A stretch of DNA of 64,000 nt, from contig NZ_ABZU01000008.1 of NCBI RefSeq assembly GCF_000173655.1, forward strand, positions 50,759 to 114,758. Direction: 5' to 3'. Position 1 is the stretch's first letter. Every line of letters starts with the position of its first letter. The notes under the pieces are model-generated. The model searched no databases and had not been told where the DNA came from. It saw only the letters and a program-made list of their open reading frames with translations. A program made the translations under genes and the position numbers. This document shows positions 52,758-61,555 of this stretch, piece by piece. The stretch is from Corynebacterium amycolatum SK46 (GTDB lineage: Bacteria; Actinomycetota; Actinomycetes; Mycobacteriales; Mycobacteriaceae).

Positions 52758-55175
52758 ATGAGCACCTCTTTCCAGTTCAATTTGCAGAACATTTCTGCAG
52801 GCCTACCGTTCGCGTCGCAGCTCGCCTCGCTTGCCGACGCCGTGCGCGACCACGACGTGGTGGTTCAGGCCCCACCGGGCACCGGCAAGACCACGCTGGT
52901 TCCACCTGCGGTGGCCAACACTCTGGGCGGCCGCATTGTGGTCACGGCTCCCCGGCGCGTGGCGGTGCGCTCGGCAGCGCGTCGGTTGGCGCAGCTGTCG
53001 GGTACGAAGCTCGGTGAGGAAGTCGGCTACTCGGTGCGCGGCGACTCCCGCACCTCCCGCGCCACCCGCGTGGAGTTTGTCACTCCCGGCGTGCTGTTGC
53101 GCCGACTGCTGCGCGACGGCGACGTAGATGCCAGCGCGGTGCTCATCGACGAGATACACGAACGCGGCTTGGACACGGACCTGGTGTTGGCAATGGTGCG
53201 CGACTTGCGGGATATCCGCGATGACCTGCGCCTTGTCGCTATGTCAGCAACGGTGGACGCGCCGAAGTTCGCGGCCTTGCTCGGCGGCTCCACCCCGGCT
53301 CCCATTGTGGCGGCGGAGGCGGAAATCTTCCCGCTGGACATCCGCTACGCGCCTTTTCCGCAGCGGCTGGATGCACGCGGTGTGACCGACGACTTCCTAC
53401 AGCACGTTGCCGCACAGGCCAGCACACTCACGGAGGAAGCCGCCGGTGATGTGCTGGTTTTCCTCCCCGGCATCCGCGAGGTGGAACGCTGCGCGGGCTA
53501 TATTGCGGACTCCTCGGAGGTGGCGGTGCTGACGCTGCACGGCCAGCAGAGCTCCGAGGAGCAGGACCGCGTGTTTCGTCGACAAGCGGACGGTAGACGC
53601 GTGATTGTGTCCACCGCGATTGCGGAATCATCCGTGACCGTGCCGGGCGTGCGTGCCGTCGTCGACGCCTGCCTCGCGCGCGGACCGCGGCTCGACATCG
53701 CGCGTGGCTTCTCCGGGCTGGTCACCAGCTCGTGTGCGCAGTCCTCGGCGAACCAGCGCGCAGGCCGAGCGGGACGTGAGGGCCCGGGCATCGTGGTGCG
53801 CTGCGTCTCCCAGTCGGAATTCGCGTCCTTTCCCGCTTGGCCTGCGCCGGAAATCGAGGTCGCCGACCTGACCCAAGCACTCCTCGACGCCGCCGCGTGG
53901 GGCACGCCGGGGATGCAGGGACTGAAGCTTCTCGACGCCCCACCACCCCACCACGCGGAGGCTGCAAACCACATTCTCGCTGGCCTGGGCGCTGTTGATG
54001 AGGCCGGCAGCATCACGGAGCTCGGTCGCACCCTGGCCACCCTGCCGGTGCATCCGCGTATGGGACGTGCGCTACTGACCGCCACGGCCATGATGCCGCA
54101 GCACACCGACGCGATCGCACGCACGGTGGAAAAACTCACCGACGCCCGCGGCTTGGCCAAGCAGGTGCGCCGCATTGAGCTAGAAACTGAAACACCCGCC
54201 AACCTGCTGCCCTCGGACATCCCCGCGCTGGTCACCGCCTTGGCCTGGCCGGATTTCATCGGGCGCCGCCGCAGTGCGAACTCCGACGAATACCTCTTCA
54301 CCGGCGGCACCGCAGCGGAACTCGCCCGCGGTTCTGACCTGCGCGGCCAAGAGTGGATCGCGGCCGCCGATATCTCGAGACTCTCCCACGGCCGCGCGTT
54401 GATACGCACCGGCGAGGCAATCGACCTGGAAATCGCCATGCTCGCCGCCGGCCACCTCGCCCACACGGAGACCACGGCGCGCGTCGAACAGGGCCGGGTT
54501 CGCGCCCGCGAGCGCGACCTGCTCGGCGCCATCGAACTGTCCTCCCGCCAGGTCTCCCCGACGCCCGAGCAGTGCATCGCCGCCAACTCCGCCTGGCTTG
54601 CCGACGCGCTTGCCGACGCCTCCCCCAACCTCGACCGCGACACCGAACAGCTCCGCCGCCGCATGGCCTTTCTCTACACTCATCGCGGTTCCCCATGGCC
54701 GGATGTCTCCCCCGCAGGGCTAGCGGCCCAGGCCGAGCTCCTCTTTGCTGGCGAGCTGGACCGTCCGACCCCGCCGACTTTGGATGCCGAGCACCTCCGC
54801 CGCCTGCTGCCCTGGCCGGAGGCCACGGACTTCGACCGGCTGGTGCCCGAACGCCTGGAGGTCCCATCCGGTTCGAAGATTCGCCTGGAGTACCCGGAGG
54901 ACCCCACGGACGAAGAGGCGCAGATTGTCCTGGCTGTGAAGTTGCAGGAGTGCTTTGGCCTGGCGGAGACCCCGCAGGTATTGGAAAAGCCGGTGACAAT
55001 GCATCTGCTGTCACCGGCTCAGCGACCCCTCGCGGTCACTGGAGACTTGGAAAGTTTCTGGAATGGCGCCTACGCACAGGTTCGCTCCGAGATGCGGGGC
55101 CGTTACCCCAAGCACCCGTGGCCGGAGAACCCGTGGGAGGAGCAGGCTACTGCGAGAACGAAGCGTCGTCGTTAA
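52758..55175 (+). CDS. hrpB: ATP-dependent helicase HrpB
   Basis: DEAH-box helicase of about 805 residues, close to the family's 800-850. Walker A is APPGTGKTTLVPPAVA (GTGKTT at 41-46), and motif II is LIDEIHERGLDTDLVLAM. Motif III is MSATVDAPKFAALLG, and the motif VI Arg-rich block is SSANQRAGRAGREGPG. The C-terminal HrpB domain follows. The substrate RNA or DNA is unknown in bacteria. The ATG at 52758 gives the family's N-terminus. Its stop lies inside a 16-bp tandem repeat. Confidence 0.93.
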   Translation: MSTSFQFNLQNISAGLPFASQLASLADAVRDHDVVVQAPPGTGKTTLVPPAVANTLGGRIVVTAPRRVAVRSAARRLAQLSGTKLGEEVGYSVRGDSRTSRATRVEFVTPGVLLRRLLRDGDVDASAVLIDEIHERGLDTDLVLAMVRDLRDIRDDLRLVAMSATVDAPKFAALLGGSTPAPIVAAEAEIFPLDIRYAPFPQRLDARGVTDDFLQHVAAQASTLTEEAAGDVLVFLPGIREVERCAGYIADSSEVAVLTLHGQQSSEEQDRVFRRQADGRRVIVSTAIAESSVTVPGVRAVVDACLARGPRLDIARGFSGLVTSSCAQSSANQRAGRAGREGPGIVVRCVSQSEFASFPAWPAPEIEVADLTQALLDAAAWGTPGMQGLKLLDAPPPHHAEAANHILAGLGAVDEAGSITELGRTLATLPVHPRMGRALLTATAMMPQHTDAIARTVEKLTDARGLAKQVRRIELETETPANLLPSDIPALVTALAWPDFIGRRRSANSDEYLFTGGTAAELARGSDLRGQEWIAAADISRLSHGRALIRTGEAIDLEIAMLAAGHLAHTETTARVEQGRVRARERDLLGAIELSSRQVSPTPEQCIAANSAWLADALADASPNLDRDTEQLRRRMAFLYTHRGSPWPDVSPAGLAAQAELLFAGELDRPTPPTLDAEHLRRLLPWPEATDFDRLVPERLEVPSGSKIRLEYPEDPTDEEAQIVLAVKLQECFGLAETPQVLEKPVTMHLLSPAQRPLAVTGDLESFWNGAYAQVRSEMRGRYPKHPWPENPWEEQATARTKRRR

Positions 55176-55211
55176 GCAAGCCCGTCGTTAAGCAAGCCCG
55201 TCGTTAAGCAA
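55168..55211. repeat. Two and three-quarter copies of a 16-bp tandem repeat at the convergent hrpB/GT87 ends
   Basis: The unit GTCGTTAAGCAAGCCC occurs at 55168-55183 and 55184-55199, with a third partial copy at 55200-55211. Each unit contains TTAA, so stop codons occur on both strands. The hrpB stop uses the first copy, and the convergent GT87 stop uses the last. Simple slipped-strand duplication is the likely origin. Confidence 0.85.
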
Positions 55212-56403
55212 CTGCCTGCGACCGAACACGACTTGGATTGCAACAAAGATAGATCGCGTAGCCCAGGCAGGTGAAGAAGAGCACGCCGCCCATGACTCCC
55301 TGCATGTTGCCGTAGAACCACTGCCCCACGCTCGCGGCGTGACCGAAGTCATTGCCAACGAAGACCTTGTACGGCGCCCACCAGTTGGCAATCATAAACA
55401 GGGCGCCGACAATAATGTGCCCGATCTCGCGGACGAAGAGCACCAGCGGCACGAAGACCATGACGATCGACCAGTGGTGGCTGACCGCGTATGGCCCGGC
55501 GAAGCTGACCGCCAGCGCAACGAAACCAAGGGCTGCGACATCATAGCCATTGCGGTGGTAGATCCACGCCACGAAAGCAGCGGCGATGGCACCGATGAGG
55601 AAGAAACCGTAGATGCCAATATCAAGCGCGGTGCCCTCCACCCCGGCGCGGGCCAGCAGACCGCTGAACGCCTGGTTGGCCTCATAGGCCGGGGCGCCAC
55701 CGCGGTTGCCGGCGAAGAACTCATCGGTCCAGAAGTAGATGGACTCTTTAAAACGCACCGCGAAACCAATGGCGACGGTCACCAGGAACCAGCAGAAGCT
55801 CTTGGCCACGGCCGCAAAGTCACGGCGCATGAGGAACACCAGCGCATATGCCGCGGGGGTGATCTTAATGCCCGCCGCGATACCCACGCCCAGTCCACGC
55901 AGTTTCTTGGGCAAAAAGCCCAGCACATCGGAGACCACCAGCAGCGCGAGGAAGACGTTGATCTGCCCGAAGAGCACGTTGGCGCGCAGTGGGTCGAGCA
56001 GCATCACAACACCGAGCACGCAGGTAGCCATCAGCTTCGGACGCTCAGAGCCGAGACGCGTGAAGACCATCCACAGCATTGCCCACACCGCCGCCAACGT
56101 GGCGAACGTCCAGATGATTTGCAGGGTGACCGGCCCCGCCCAGGTCAGCGGGTAAAACAGTAGCGCCGCAAACGGTGGGTAGATGAAGCGGAAACCCGAT
56201 CTGGTGGGAAACTCTGGTGAGTAGAGGTCCTGGTCTCGTCGTAGTGCCCAGCCGGCGTCTTGGAAGACCTCGAGGTCCATCATGTAGGCAGTTGCCGCGC
56301 GATAGATGAAGTCGATGACAACGACCAGCGACACCAGCCCAAATACAATTGCCAAGATCCGTCTCTGCATGACGGAAAGCGTCGAGAGTCTGTCCATGAG
56401 CAT
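55204..56403 (-). CDS. GT87/DUF2029-family polyprenyl-phosphate-dependent glycosyltransferase
   Basis: GT-C-type membrane protein of 399 residues with about ten helices. The first extracytoplasmic loop holds the catalytic-type Asp in MMDLEVFQDAGWALRRDQDLYS, followed by FRFIYPPFAALLFYPL. Related family members are AftC (arabinan branching) and PimE (mannosyl transfer), both using decaprenyl-phosphate sugars outside the membrane. A role in lipoglycan or arabinogalactan synthesis is likely, but which sugar is used cannot be told. It is convergent with hrpB and divergent from the YggS gene. Confidence 0.88.
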   Translation of the reverse strand: MLMDRLSTLSVMQRRILAIVFGLVSLVVVIDFIYRAATAYMMDLEVFQDAGWALRRDQDLYSPEFPTRSGFRFIYPPFAALLFYPLTWAGPVTLQIIWTFATLAAVWAMLWMVFTRLGSERPKLMATCVLGVVMLLDPLRANVLFGQINVFLALLVVSDVLGFLPKKLRGLGVGIAAGIKITPAAYALVFLMRRDFAAVAKSFCWFLVTVAIGFAVRFKESIYFWTDEFFAGNRGGAPAYEANQAFSGLLARAGVEGTALDIGIYGFFLIGAIAAAFVAWIYHRNGYDVAALGFVALAVSFAGPYAVSHHWSIVMVFVPLVLFVREIGHIIVGALFMIANWWAPYKVFVGNDFGHAASVGQWFYGNMQGVMGGVLFFTCLGYAIYLCCNPSRVRSQAVA

Positions 56404-56460
56404 GATTCGACACTACCGCACAGTTCTTCCTACTCAGGCCTTAGAGTGGGAGGTATGTTC

Positions 56461-57177
56461 GTGGAAAACTATCGCAAGGTTCGCTCCGAGATCGACGACG
56501 CTTGCCGACGAGCCGGGCGCCAGCCCTCCGAGGTCCGCCTGCTGCCCGTCAGCAAGACTGTGCCTGTCGACGCCCTGGTGGAATCCTGGCCGGAGCTTGC
56601 AGCAGCCGGTTGCGCTGGCCTGGCGGAAAACCGCGTCCAGGAAGCGGTGGCCAAGACGGAGGCATTCCGGGATGCCTTCGGCGACAAGGCACCACATATG
56701 GCCATCATTGGTCCACTGCAGACGAATAAGGCCGGCCACTTGGTCAGTTGTGCCGATGAGTTTCAGGCTCTGGACCGCCCGAAGGTGGCCGGGGCGCTAC
56801 AGCGTCGCTTGGCCGATTCCGAACGCACACTTGATGTGCTGATTCAGGTCAATGCCTCCCGCGAGCCGCAGAAGTCGGGTCTGGCGCCGAGCCACGCGGC
56901 TGAGTTTGTCCGCATGTTTGGCCCCGATGGCGAATACCCGAACCTGCGTCTGCGCGGGTTTATGACCATCGCAGCCCAGAATGATCCGAATGTGCGCGAG
57001 ACCTTCGCGGAGCTGCGAGAGTTGCGGGACAGTCTGCTCGGGGATTTGCCAGAGGGTGTCAGCCTCGACGAACTGTCAATGGGTATGTCCGGCGACTACC
57101 ACGAAGCCATCGCCGAGGGGGCGACCACCGTGCGTGTGGGACGCGCTATCTTCGGGGAACGCTCGTATCAGAAATAA
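56461..57177 (+). CDS. YggS-family pyridoxal-phosphate homeostasis protein
   Basis: PLP-binding protein of 238 residues with the alanine-racemase N-terminal barrel fold. The PLP lysine is in RLLPVSKTVPVD. FGDKAPHMAIIGPLQTNKAGHL, VNASREPQKSGLAP, LRGFMTIA and LSMGMSGDYHEAIAEGATTVRVGRAIFG are strongly conserved family blocks. It regulates PLP supply and has no racemase activity in known members. The GTG at 56461 sits 7 nt after GGGAGG and is preferred. The in-frame ATG at 56455 is too close to that site. Confidence 0.93.
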   Translation: MENYRKVRSEIDDACRRAGRQPSEVRLLPVSKTVPVDALVESWPELAAAGCAGLAENRVQEAVAKTEAFRDAFGDKAPHMAIIGPLQTNKAGHLVSCADEFQALDRPKVAGALQRRLADSERTLDVLIQVNASREPQKSGLAPSHAAEFVRMFGPDGEYPNLRLRGFMTIAAQNDPNVRETFAELRELRDSLLGDLPEGVSLDELSMGMSGDYHEAIAEGATTVRVGRAIFGERSYQK

Positions 57178-57207
57178 AGGTTGCGAAATAGAGGTAATCT
57201 CATTGCC

Positions 57208-57594
57208 ATGAGTTCTGATGTCTCCCCGTGCTCCCGTCGTCGTTTCCTCCTGGGAACTGCCGCCACTGCAGCTGGCGCACTCGTAGCCGCTTGTGCACCG
57301 AAGTCTGAAGTTGAGAAGGTTGACGCTGCCGACATTCCGGTTGGCGGCGGTGTGGTGATCGGTAATTACGTCGTCACGCAGCCAGAGGAGGGCAAGTTCG
57401 CCGCTTTCTCCAGTTCGTGCCCGCACCAGAACGGTCGTATTTCTGAGGTCAGCAATGGTGTGATGATTTGCCCGAACCACAACTCACAGTTTGATATTGC
57501 TACTGGTGAGGTCGTTGCTGGCCCCTCGCGTAAGCCCGCTGGTCAGGCTCCGCTGTCGGCCGAAGGCACTGAGCTGATTGTGGGCCAGAAGTAG
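57208..57594 (+). CDS. Tat-exported Rieske [2Fe-2S] lipoprotein
   Basis: Protein of 128 residues. The N-terminus SRRRFLLGTAATAAGALVAAC combines a twin-arginine motif (residues 10-12) with a lipobox (Cys29), so the folded cofactor-bearing protein should be exported by Tat and anchored as a lipoprotein. The Rieske ligands are CPH in SSCPHQNGR and CPNH in MICPNHNSQFD, with the usual spacing. It is smaller than respiratory Rieske subunits and has no membrane anchor helix. Its electron-transfer partner is unknown. It lies 30 bp after YggS. Confidence 0.9.
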   Translation: MSSDVSPCSRRRFLLGTAATAAGALVAACAPKSEVEKVDAADIPVGGGVVIGNYVVTQPEEGKFAAFSSSCPHQNGRISEVSNGVMICPNHNSQFDIATGEVVAGPSRKPAGQAPLSAEGTELIVGQK

Positions 57595-57608
57595 GTTCTG
57601 GAAGCAGA

Positions 57609-58856
57609 CTAGTGGTCGGTGGGTTCAAGGCCTAGAAAATCTACGCCAGCCGGCGCCAGCTGGAATCGCAGCGGACGACGACTCGTCGGCGTTGCCAATC
57701 CTTGAGCCTCTAACTCGCCGAGATACTTTCGCGCTGTCCGCTTTTCTTTACCAATAGTGTCGGCGACGTGTTCGAGCTTGATTCCATAGTCAGGACCGAA
57801 CAACCGAACCTGTGCCAGGACAAACAACGTGTCAATTTCATTGCCTGTCAGTGACACAGACAGTGCCTGCTCGGGCGAGTTGGTTAGCTCGGCTATCCGC
57901 TGTTCAAGCTTTTCGCACTGATGCGACTTCATTTGCAGCTCTTCCAATAGATACTGCTGTGCATTCAGAATGACATCAGCCATTATCTCGACGAAGAATG
58001 TGACTTCGCCCCGGTTCATCGGGTCTTCCGTAGTGGTAAAAGCCTTGTAATACTTCGCCTTATCCTCAGCGAGTTGGCGGGAAATAGTCAGCGCTGTGGT
58101 GGTTGAGAGCGTCTCCTGCAATGCCACTGACAGTAGAAAACGCCCCATCCGACCATTGCCGTCGTAAAACGGGTGAACGAACTCGAACATGAAATGGCTT
58201 GCCAGGATTCGAATAAGCCGATTTTCCTCTGAGGAATTCACCGTTGCCAGGAACTCACTGAGAAGTTGGTGAATGGCAGCTTCACTTTCAACACCGCGGT
58301 GAACCTGTCGTTGCCCATCGGTAATTGTGACCGTTGATGCTCTAAAGAGTTCACCGTCTAACTCATCCTCACTGGCAATTTCATCGCCGAGAAGTTGATC
58401 GTATTGCTGCCGGATTCCTGTAAGCGTTGTCGGAAACTCAATCTGCTCATCGTTTGCCAGCCGGAAATAGAGCTGACTGAACTCATGAAAGCGCTTACGC
58501 TGGGTTCCCGAAGTGTTGTCCAACGCTTCGGCGACTTCTCTCCGCGTGGAGTGGATTCCCTCAATCTCATTGGTGGCTACCACCTCGGCCAGGAGCAGAT
58601 TGAAGAGATAGTGCGTCCGCGCAGCACCCGGCAGGCGATTCCACACCTGTAAGATCTGCAGCTCTAGAGACAGAATCTTTTCAACCTTGGCTGCGAGATC
58701 GCTTGTAATGCAGCAAAAAAGTGGCCACTGCCCCAGCGGAAAGTGCCACTGAATCGTCGACGGGGAGTCTTTGCGTGACTGGTATTCGCTCTCCACTGTC
58801 TGCTCCGCTTCATTCGCAGACATATGGAAGATTCTCTTAAGCGGATAGTGCTTCAC
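57609..58856 (-). CDS. Fic-domain protein with C-terminal winged helix
   Basis: Protein of 415 residues. The Fic active site HPFYDGNGRMGR (His228, Gly-Asn-Gly-Arg 233-236, Arg239) is complete, so it should transfer AMP (or another nucleotide) onto a protein hydroxyl. The N-terminal inhibitory helix motif T95-xxx-E99-G100 (ATNEIEG) identifies a self-inhibited class II enzyme. The last about 80 residues contain a helix-turn-helix-like winged segment (VADTIGKEKRTARKYLGELEAQGL). The GTG start has GGGGAG 7 nt upstream. The gene is richer in A and T than its neighbours, which suggests transfer. A perfect inverted repeat lies 63 bp upstream. Confidence 0.92.
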   Translation of the reverse strand: MKHYPLKRIFHMSANEAEQTVESEYQSRKDSPSTIQWHFPLGQWPLFCCITSDLAAKVEKILSLELQILQVWNRLPGAARTHYLFNLLLAEVVATNEIEGIHSTRREVAEALDNTSGTQRKRFHEFSQLYFRLANDEQIEFPTTLTGIRQQYDQLLGDEIASEDELDGELFRASTVTITDGQRQVHRGVESEAAIHQLLSEFLATVNSSEENRLIRILASHFMFEFVHPFYDGNGRMGRFLLSVALQETLSTTTALTISRQLAEDKAKYYKAFTTTEDPMNRGEVTFFVEIMADVILNAQQYLLEELQMKSHQCEKLEQRIAELTNSPEQALSVSLTGNEIDTLFVLAQVRLFGPDYGIKLEHVADTIGKEKRTARKYLGELEAQGLATPTSRRPLRFQLAPAGVDFLGLEPTDH

Positions 58857-58918
58857 GACGAGTCTCCCCTTCTCTTTCCAATGCTTTTTACTTGGCGCTT
58901 TTACATATAGTGCCCCAA

Positions 58919-58970
58919 AAACGAACCCTTAATGTAAAAAATCGCCGTTTTTTACATTAAGGGTTCGTTT
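58919..58970. promoter_or_regulatory. Perfect 23-bp inverted repeat with 6-bp spacer upstream of the Fic gene
   Basis: The arms 58919-58941 and 58948-58970 are exactly complementary over 23 bp (left arm begins AAACGAACCCTTAATG) around the spacer TCGCCG. The repeat is much more AT-rich than the flanks. It lies between the MFS stop (59022) and the Fic start, so it could terminate MFS transcription. It could also be an operator bound by the Fic winged helix. Confidence 0.7.
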
Positions 58971-59021
58971 CGTGGTGCCTAAATGCGCTTTGCGGCCGAT
59001 AATGCCCTACCGCATTGCCCC

Positions 59022-60230
59022 CTATCGCCGCGGCTTCAACCCCGCCACAGCACACGCACCAGCAATGAAGGACAGCACCACCAGCCACGGAATCAGCCCT
59101 GCCCACTCAAAGCGGCTGAAGACCATGCCGGATACCCAGCCGACAATGGACGAACCCGCGTAGTAGCTGAACAGGTACATGGATGATGCCTCGGCGCGGT
59201 CGCGCTGCGCCACCAGCCCCACACCGGACGAGGACAGCGAGTGCGCCACGAAGAACGATGCCGTGAAAATTAGCACGCCCACAATCAGTGCGGGCAGCCA
59301 CGGCAGCAGCGCCAGCCCCAGGCCCACGCAGGCGGCCAGAGTCGCAATGGCGATGAGGCGACGGCGGCTCACCGTCTTCGCCCACACGCCCGCGCGTGCC
59401 GACGACCACGTGCCCGACAGGTAGAGAATAAATACGAACCCTGCCAGTGCCGGGGAGAGTCCGAACTTATCGCCCAGTCGGAAGCCCAGGTAGTTGTACA
59501 GGGAGACAAATGACCCCATAAACAGGAACGCCAGGGCGCACAGCGCGAGAATACGCGGGTCACGCAAGTGACGGGCAATGGCCTGCCCCTCCCCCGCAAA
59601 CGACAGCTGTTTCGGCGTAAACCTGCGCTGTTGCGGCAGGAAGTACCAGGTCAGAACGGCGAAGATGAACGCCACCGTCGCCGAGACCGCAATCGCCATC
59701 CGCCAAGAGGCGAACTCCAACACAATGGACGGAATGATACGGCCGAGCAGGCCACCGACTGTCGTGCCCGAGATATACAGCCCCATCACGCGACTGACGT
59801 GGTCGGCGTGGACTTCCTCACTGACATAGGCCATGGCCACTGCGGGAACACCAGCAATGACAATGCCCTGCAGCAGGCGCAGCGCAATCATCGAGCCGAT
59901 GCCCGGCGCGATTGACACCACGAGCCCCAGTAGCGTTGCCACAAATGCGCTGATGACGATCACGCGTCTGCGTCCAAAGCGTTCCGACAAAATGGACACC
60001 GGGATAATCGCACAGGCCAAGCCACCGGTGGTGGCGGATACCGTCAGTGCGGCAGTGGCTGGGTCGACCGATAGCTCGTCGGAAAGCGTGGGCAGCAGCG
60101 CCTGCGTTGCGTAGAGCGCTTGGAACGATGCCAGGCCGGCGAAAAGCACAGCAATAAGCGCACGGCGGAATCCGGGATCTTCTGGCCGTAGTCCTTCGAT
60201 CTGTTCGGGGTTTTCGTTAGCGCTAGTCAC
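59022..60230 (-). CDS. MFS transporter (drug:H+ antiporter-1 type)
   Basis: Transporter of 402 residues with twelve predicted helices. ALLPTLSDELSVDPATAALTVSATTGGLACAIIPVSILSERFGRRRVI includes the loop 2-3 motif D/ERFGRRR typical of MFS exporters. The second half repeats the fold with LYNYLGFRLGDKFGLSPALAGF. It resembles YnfM-like and other efflux proteins, and the substrate is unknown. It starts with GTG, with GTAGGACAA just upstream. It is divergent from the enoyl-reductase-like gene. Confidence 0.88.
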   Translation of the reverse strand: MTSANENPEQIEGLRPEDPGFRRALIAVLFAGLASFQALYATQALLPTLSDELSVDPATAALTVSATTGGLACAIIPVSILSERFGRRRVIVISAFVATLLGLVVSIAPGIGSMIALRLLQGIVIAGVPAVAMAYVSEEVHADHVSRVMGLYISGTTVGGLLGRIIPSIVLEFASWRMAIAVSATVAFIFAVLTWYFLPQQRRFTPKQLSFAGEGQAIARHLRDPRILALCALAFLFMGSFVSLYNYLGFRLGDKFGLSPALAGFVFILYLSGTWSSARAGVWAKTVSRRRLIAIATLAACVGLGLALLPWLPALIVGVLIFTASFFVAHSLSSSGVGLVAQRDRAEASSMYLFSYYAGSSIVGWVSGMVFSRFEWAGLIPWLVVLSFIAGACAVAGLKPRR

Positions 60231-60337
60231 TTGTCCTACGTTAGCCCTCCCACCAAACCCATCGCTGAATACACGGATCTAGAAAAACCTTTTTAATTCG
60301 CCCGCAGTATCGCTTTCGTTTTATTAGTTTCGTAGGC

Positions 60338-61555
60338 ATGACTACTTCTTCCGCACAGCCGCAAAGTCGCAATCACGACCGCGAGTACGACATCGTCGTC
60401 TACGGCGCCACGGGTTTCGTGGGCCGCTTGATTGTGGACTATCTGGCTAAACACGCCGGTCAGACGAAGGTGGCGCTCGCGGGTAGGAATGCGCAGAAGC
60501 TTGCCGACGTCGCGGAGAACGCAGGCGTATCGGACTGGCCGGTCATCGTTGCGGATGCCGCCGACCAACAGGCGGTGGCTCGGCTTGCGGCCAGCACGAA
60601 GGTGGTGTTGACCGTGGTGGGGCCGTACGCGAAGTACGGTCGCACCCTGGTGGCCGAGTGTGCCAAGGCCGGTACTCACTACGTCGACCTGTGTGGCGAA
60701 GTGCTGTTCGTCCACGACTCCATTGCAAACAACCACGAGGTGGCGCAGCAGACCGGAGCGAAGATTGTCCACTCCTGTGGCTTCGACTCAATTCCCTCCG
60801 ATGTCGCTGTCCGCGAGCTCCACGAGGCGGCCCACACCAAGCTCGGTGAGACAACCCTGCTGTTCAAGCATGTCAAGGGTGGTGTCTCCGGCGGCACTAT
60901 CGATTCGGTCCGCGTTCAGATTGAACAGGCCAAGAAGGATCCCAAGCTGCGTCGCATCATCGCCGATCAGTACGCGCTGGCTGAGCCGGGCCCCGACCAG
61001 GGTAAGTTCGGCGTCGACCTGCGTCCGGCGCGCTTCCGCCGCCACTGGCGAGCCCCCTTCTTCATGTCGCCTTTCAACACCCGCATTGTTCAACGCTCGG
61101 CGATGCTGGCGGATTACGGTGATTCCTTCCGCTACCGCGAGCTACTCAATGTCGGCCGCGGTCCGAAGGCTTTCGTGCGCGCACAGGCTTTCGCGGCTGT
61201 CTGCAGGTTGGCGCTGGCGGCGATGGCATTTGGGCCGACGGCCAAGCTCATTGATAAAAAACTACCGAAGCCGGGCGAGGGCCCGAGCGCTGAAGCACAG
61301 GCCGAGGGCCGCTTCACCATCGAGGCCTACACGGTCGACACCTCCGGTATTCACTGGCGGTCCAAGGTGTCTCTCGAGGAAGACCCCGGGTACGCAGGCA
61401 CCGCGATTATGATTTCCAGCGCCGCCCTCGCGCTCGTCCACGACGATCTGCCGGGCACCACCGGCGTGCTCACTCCTACCGTCGCGCTTGGCGACGCCCT
61501 GTCCCGCCGTCTCCGCGCTGGCGGCATGACCATTGAGGCGGTGCAGGCTCGATGA
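60338..61555 (+). CDS. Saccharopine dehydrogenase-like / trans-acting enoyl reductase family protein
   Basis: Protein of 405 residues. It opens with an NAD(P)-binding Rossmann block (DIVVYGATGFVGRLIVDYLAKH), followed by LAGRNAQKLADVAE and VLTVVGPYAKYGRTLVAECAKAGTHYVDLCGE. The block IVHSCGFDSIPSDVAV is found in the mycobacterial trans-acting enoyl reductases that complete polyketide-lipid synthesis. It is named saccharopine dehydrogenase-like in many genomes because of the fold. It overlaps the following SDR by 4 bp (ATGA), so the two proteins probably act together on a lipid-like substrate. Confidence 0.85.
   Translation: MTTSSAQPQSRNHDREYDIVVYGATGFVGRLIVDYLAKHAGQTKVALAGRNAQKLADVAENAGVSDWPVIVADAADQQAVARLAASTKVVLTVVGPYAKYGRTLVAECAKAGTHYVDLCGEVLFVHDSIANNHEVAQQTGAKIVHSCGFDSIPSDVAVRELHEAAHTKLGETTLLFKHVKGGVSGGTIDSVRVQIEQAKKDPKLRRIIADQYALAEPGPDQGKFGVDLRPARFRRHWRAPFFMSPFNTRIVQRSAMLADYGDSFRYRELLNVGRGPKAFVRAQAFAAVCRLALAAMAFGPTAKLIDKKLPKPGEGPSAEAQAEGRFTIEAYTVDTSGIHWRSKVSLEEDPGYAGTAIMISSAALALVHDDLPGTTGVLTPTVALGDALSRRLRAGGMTIEAVQAR

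Noticed and set aside
53498..54664. 388-codon Ser/Arg-rich frame opposite hrpB
   Set aside because: The composition is typical of antisense translation of GC-rich DNA, and the helicase motifs are on the other strand.
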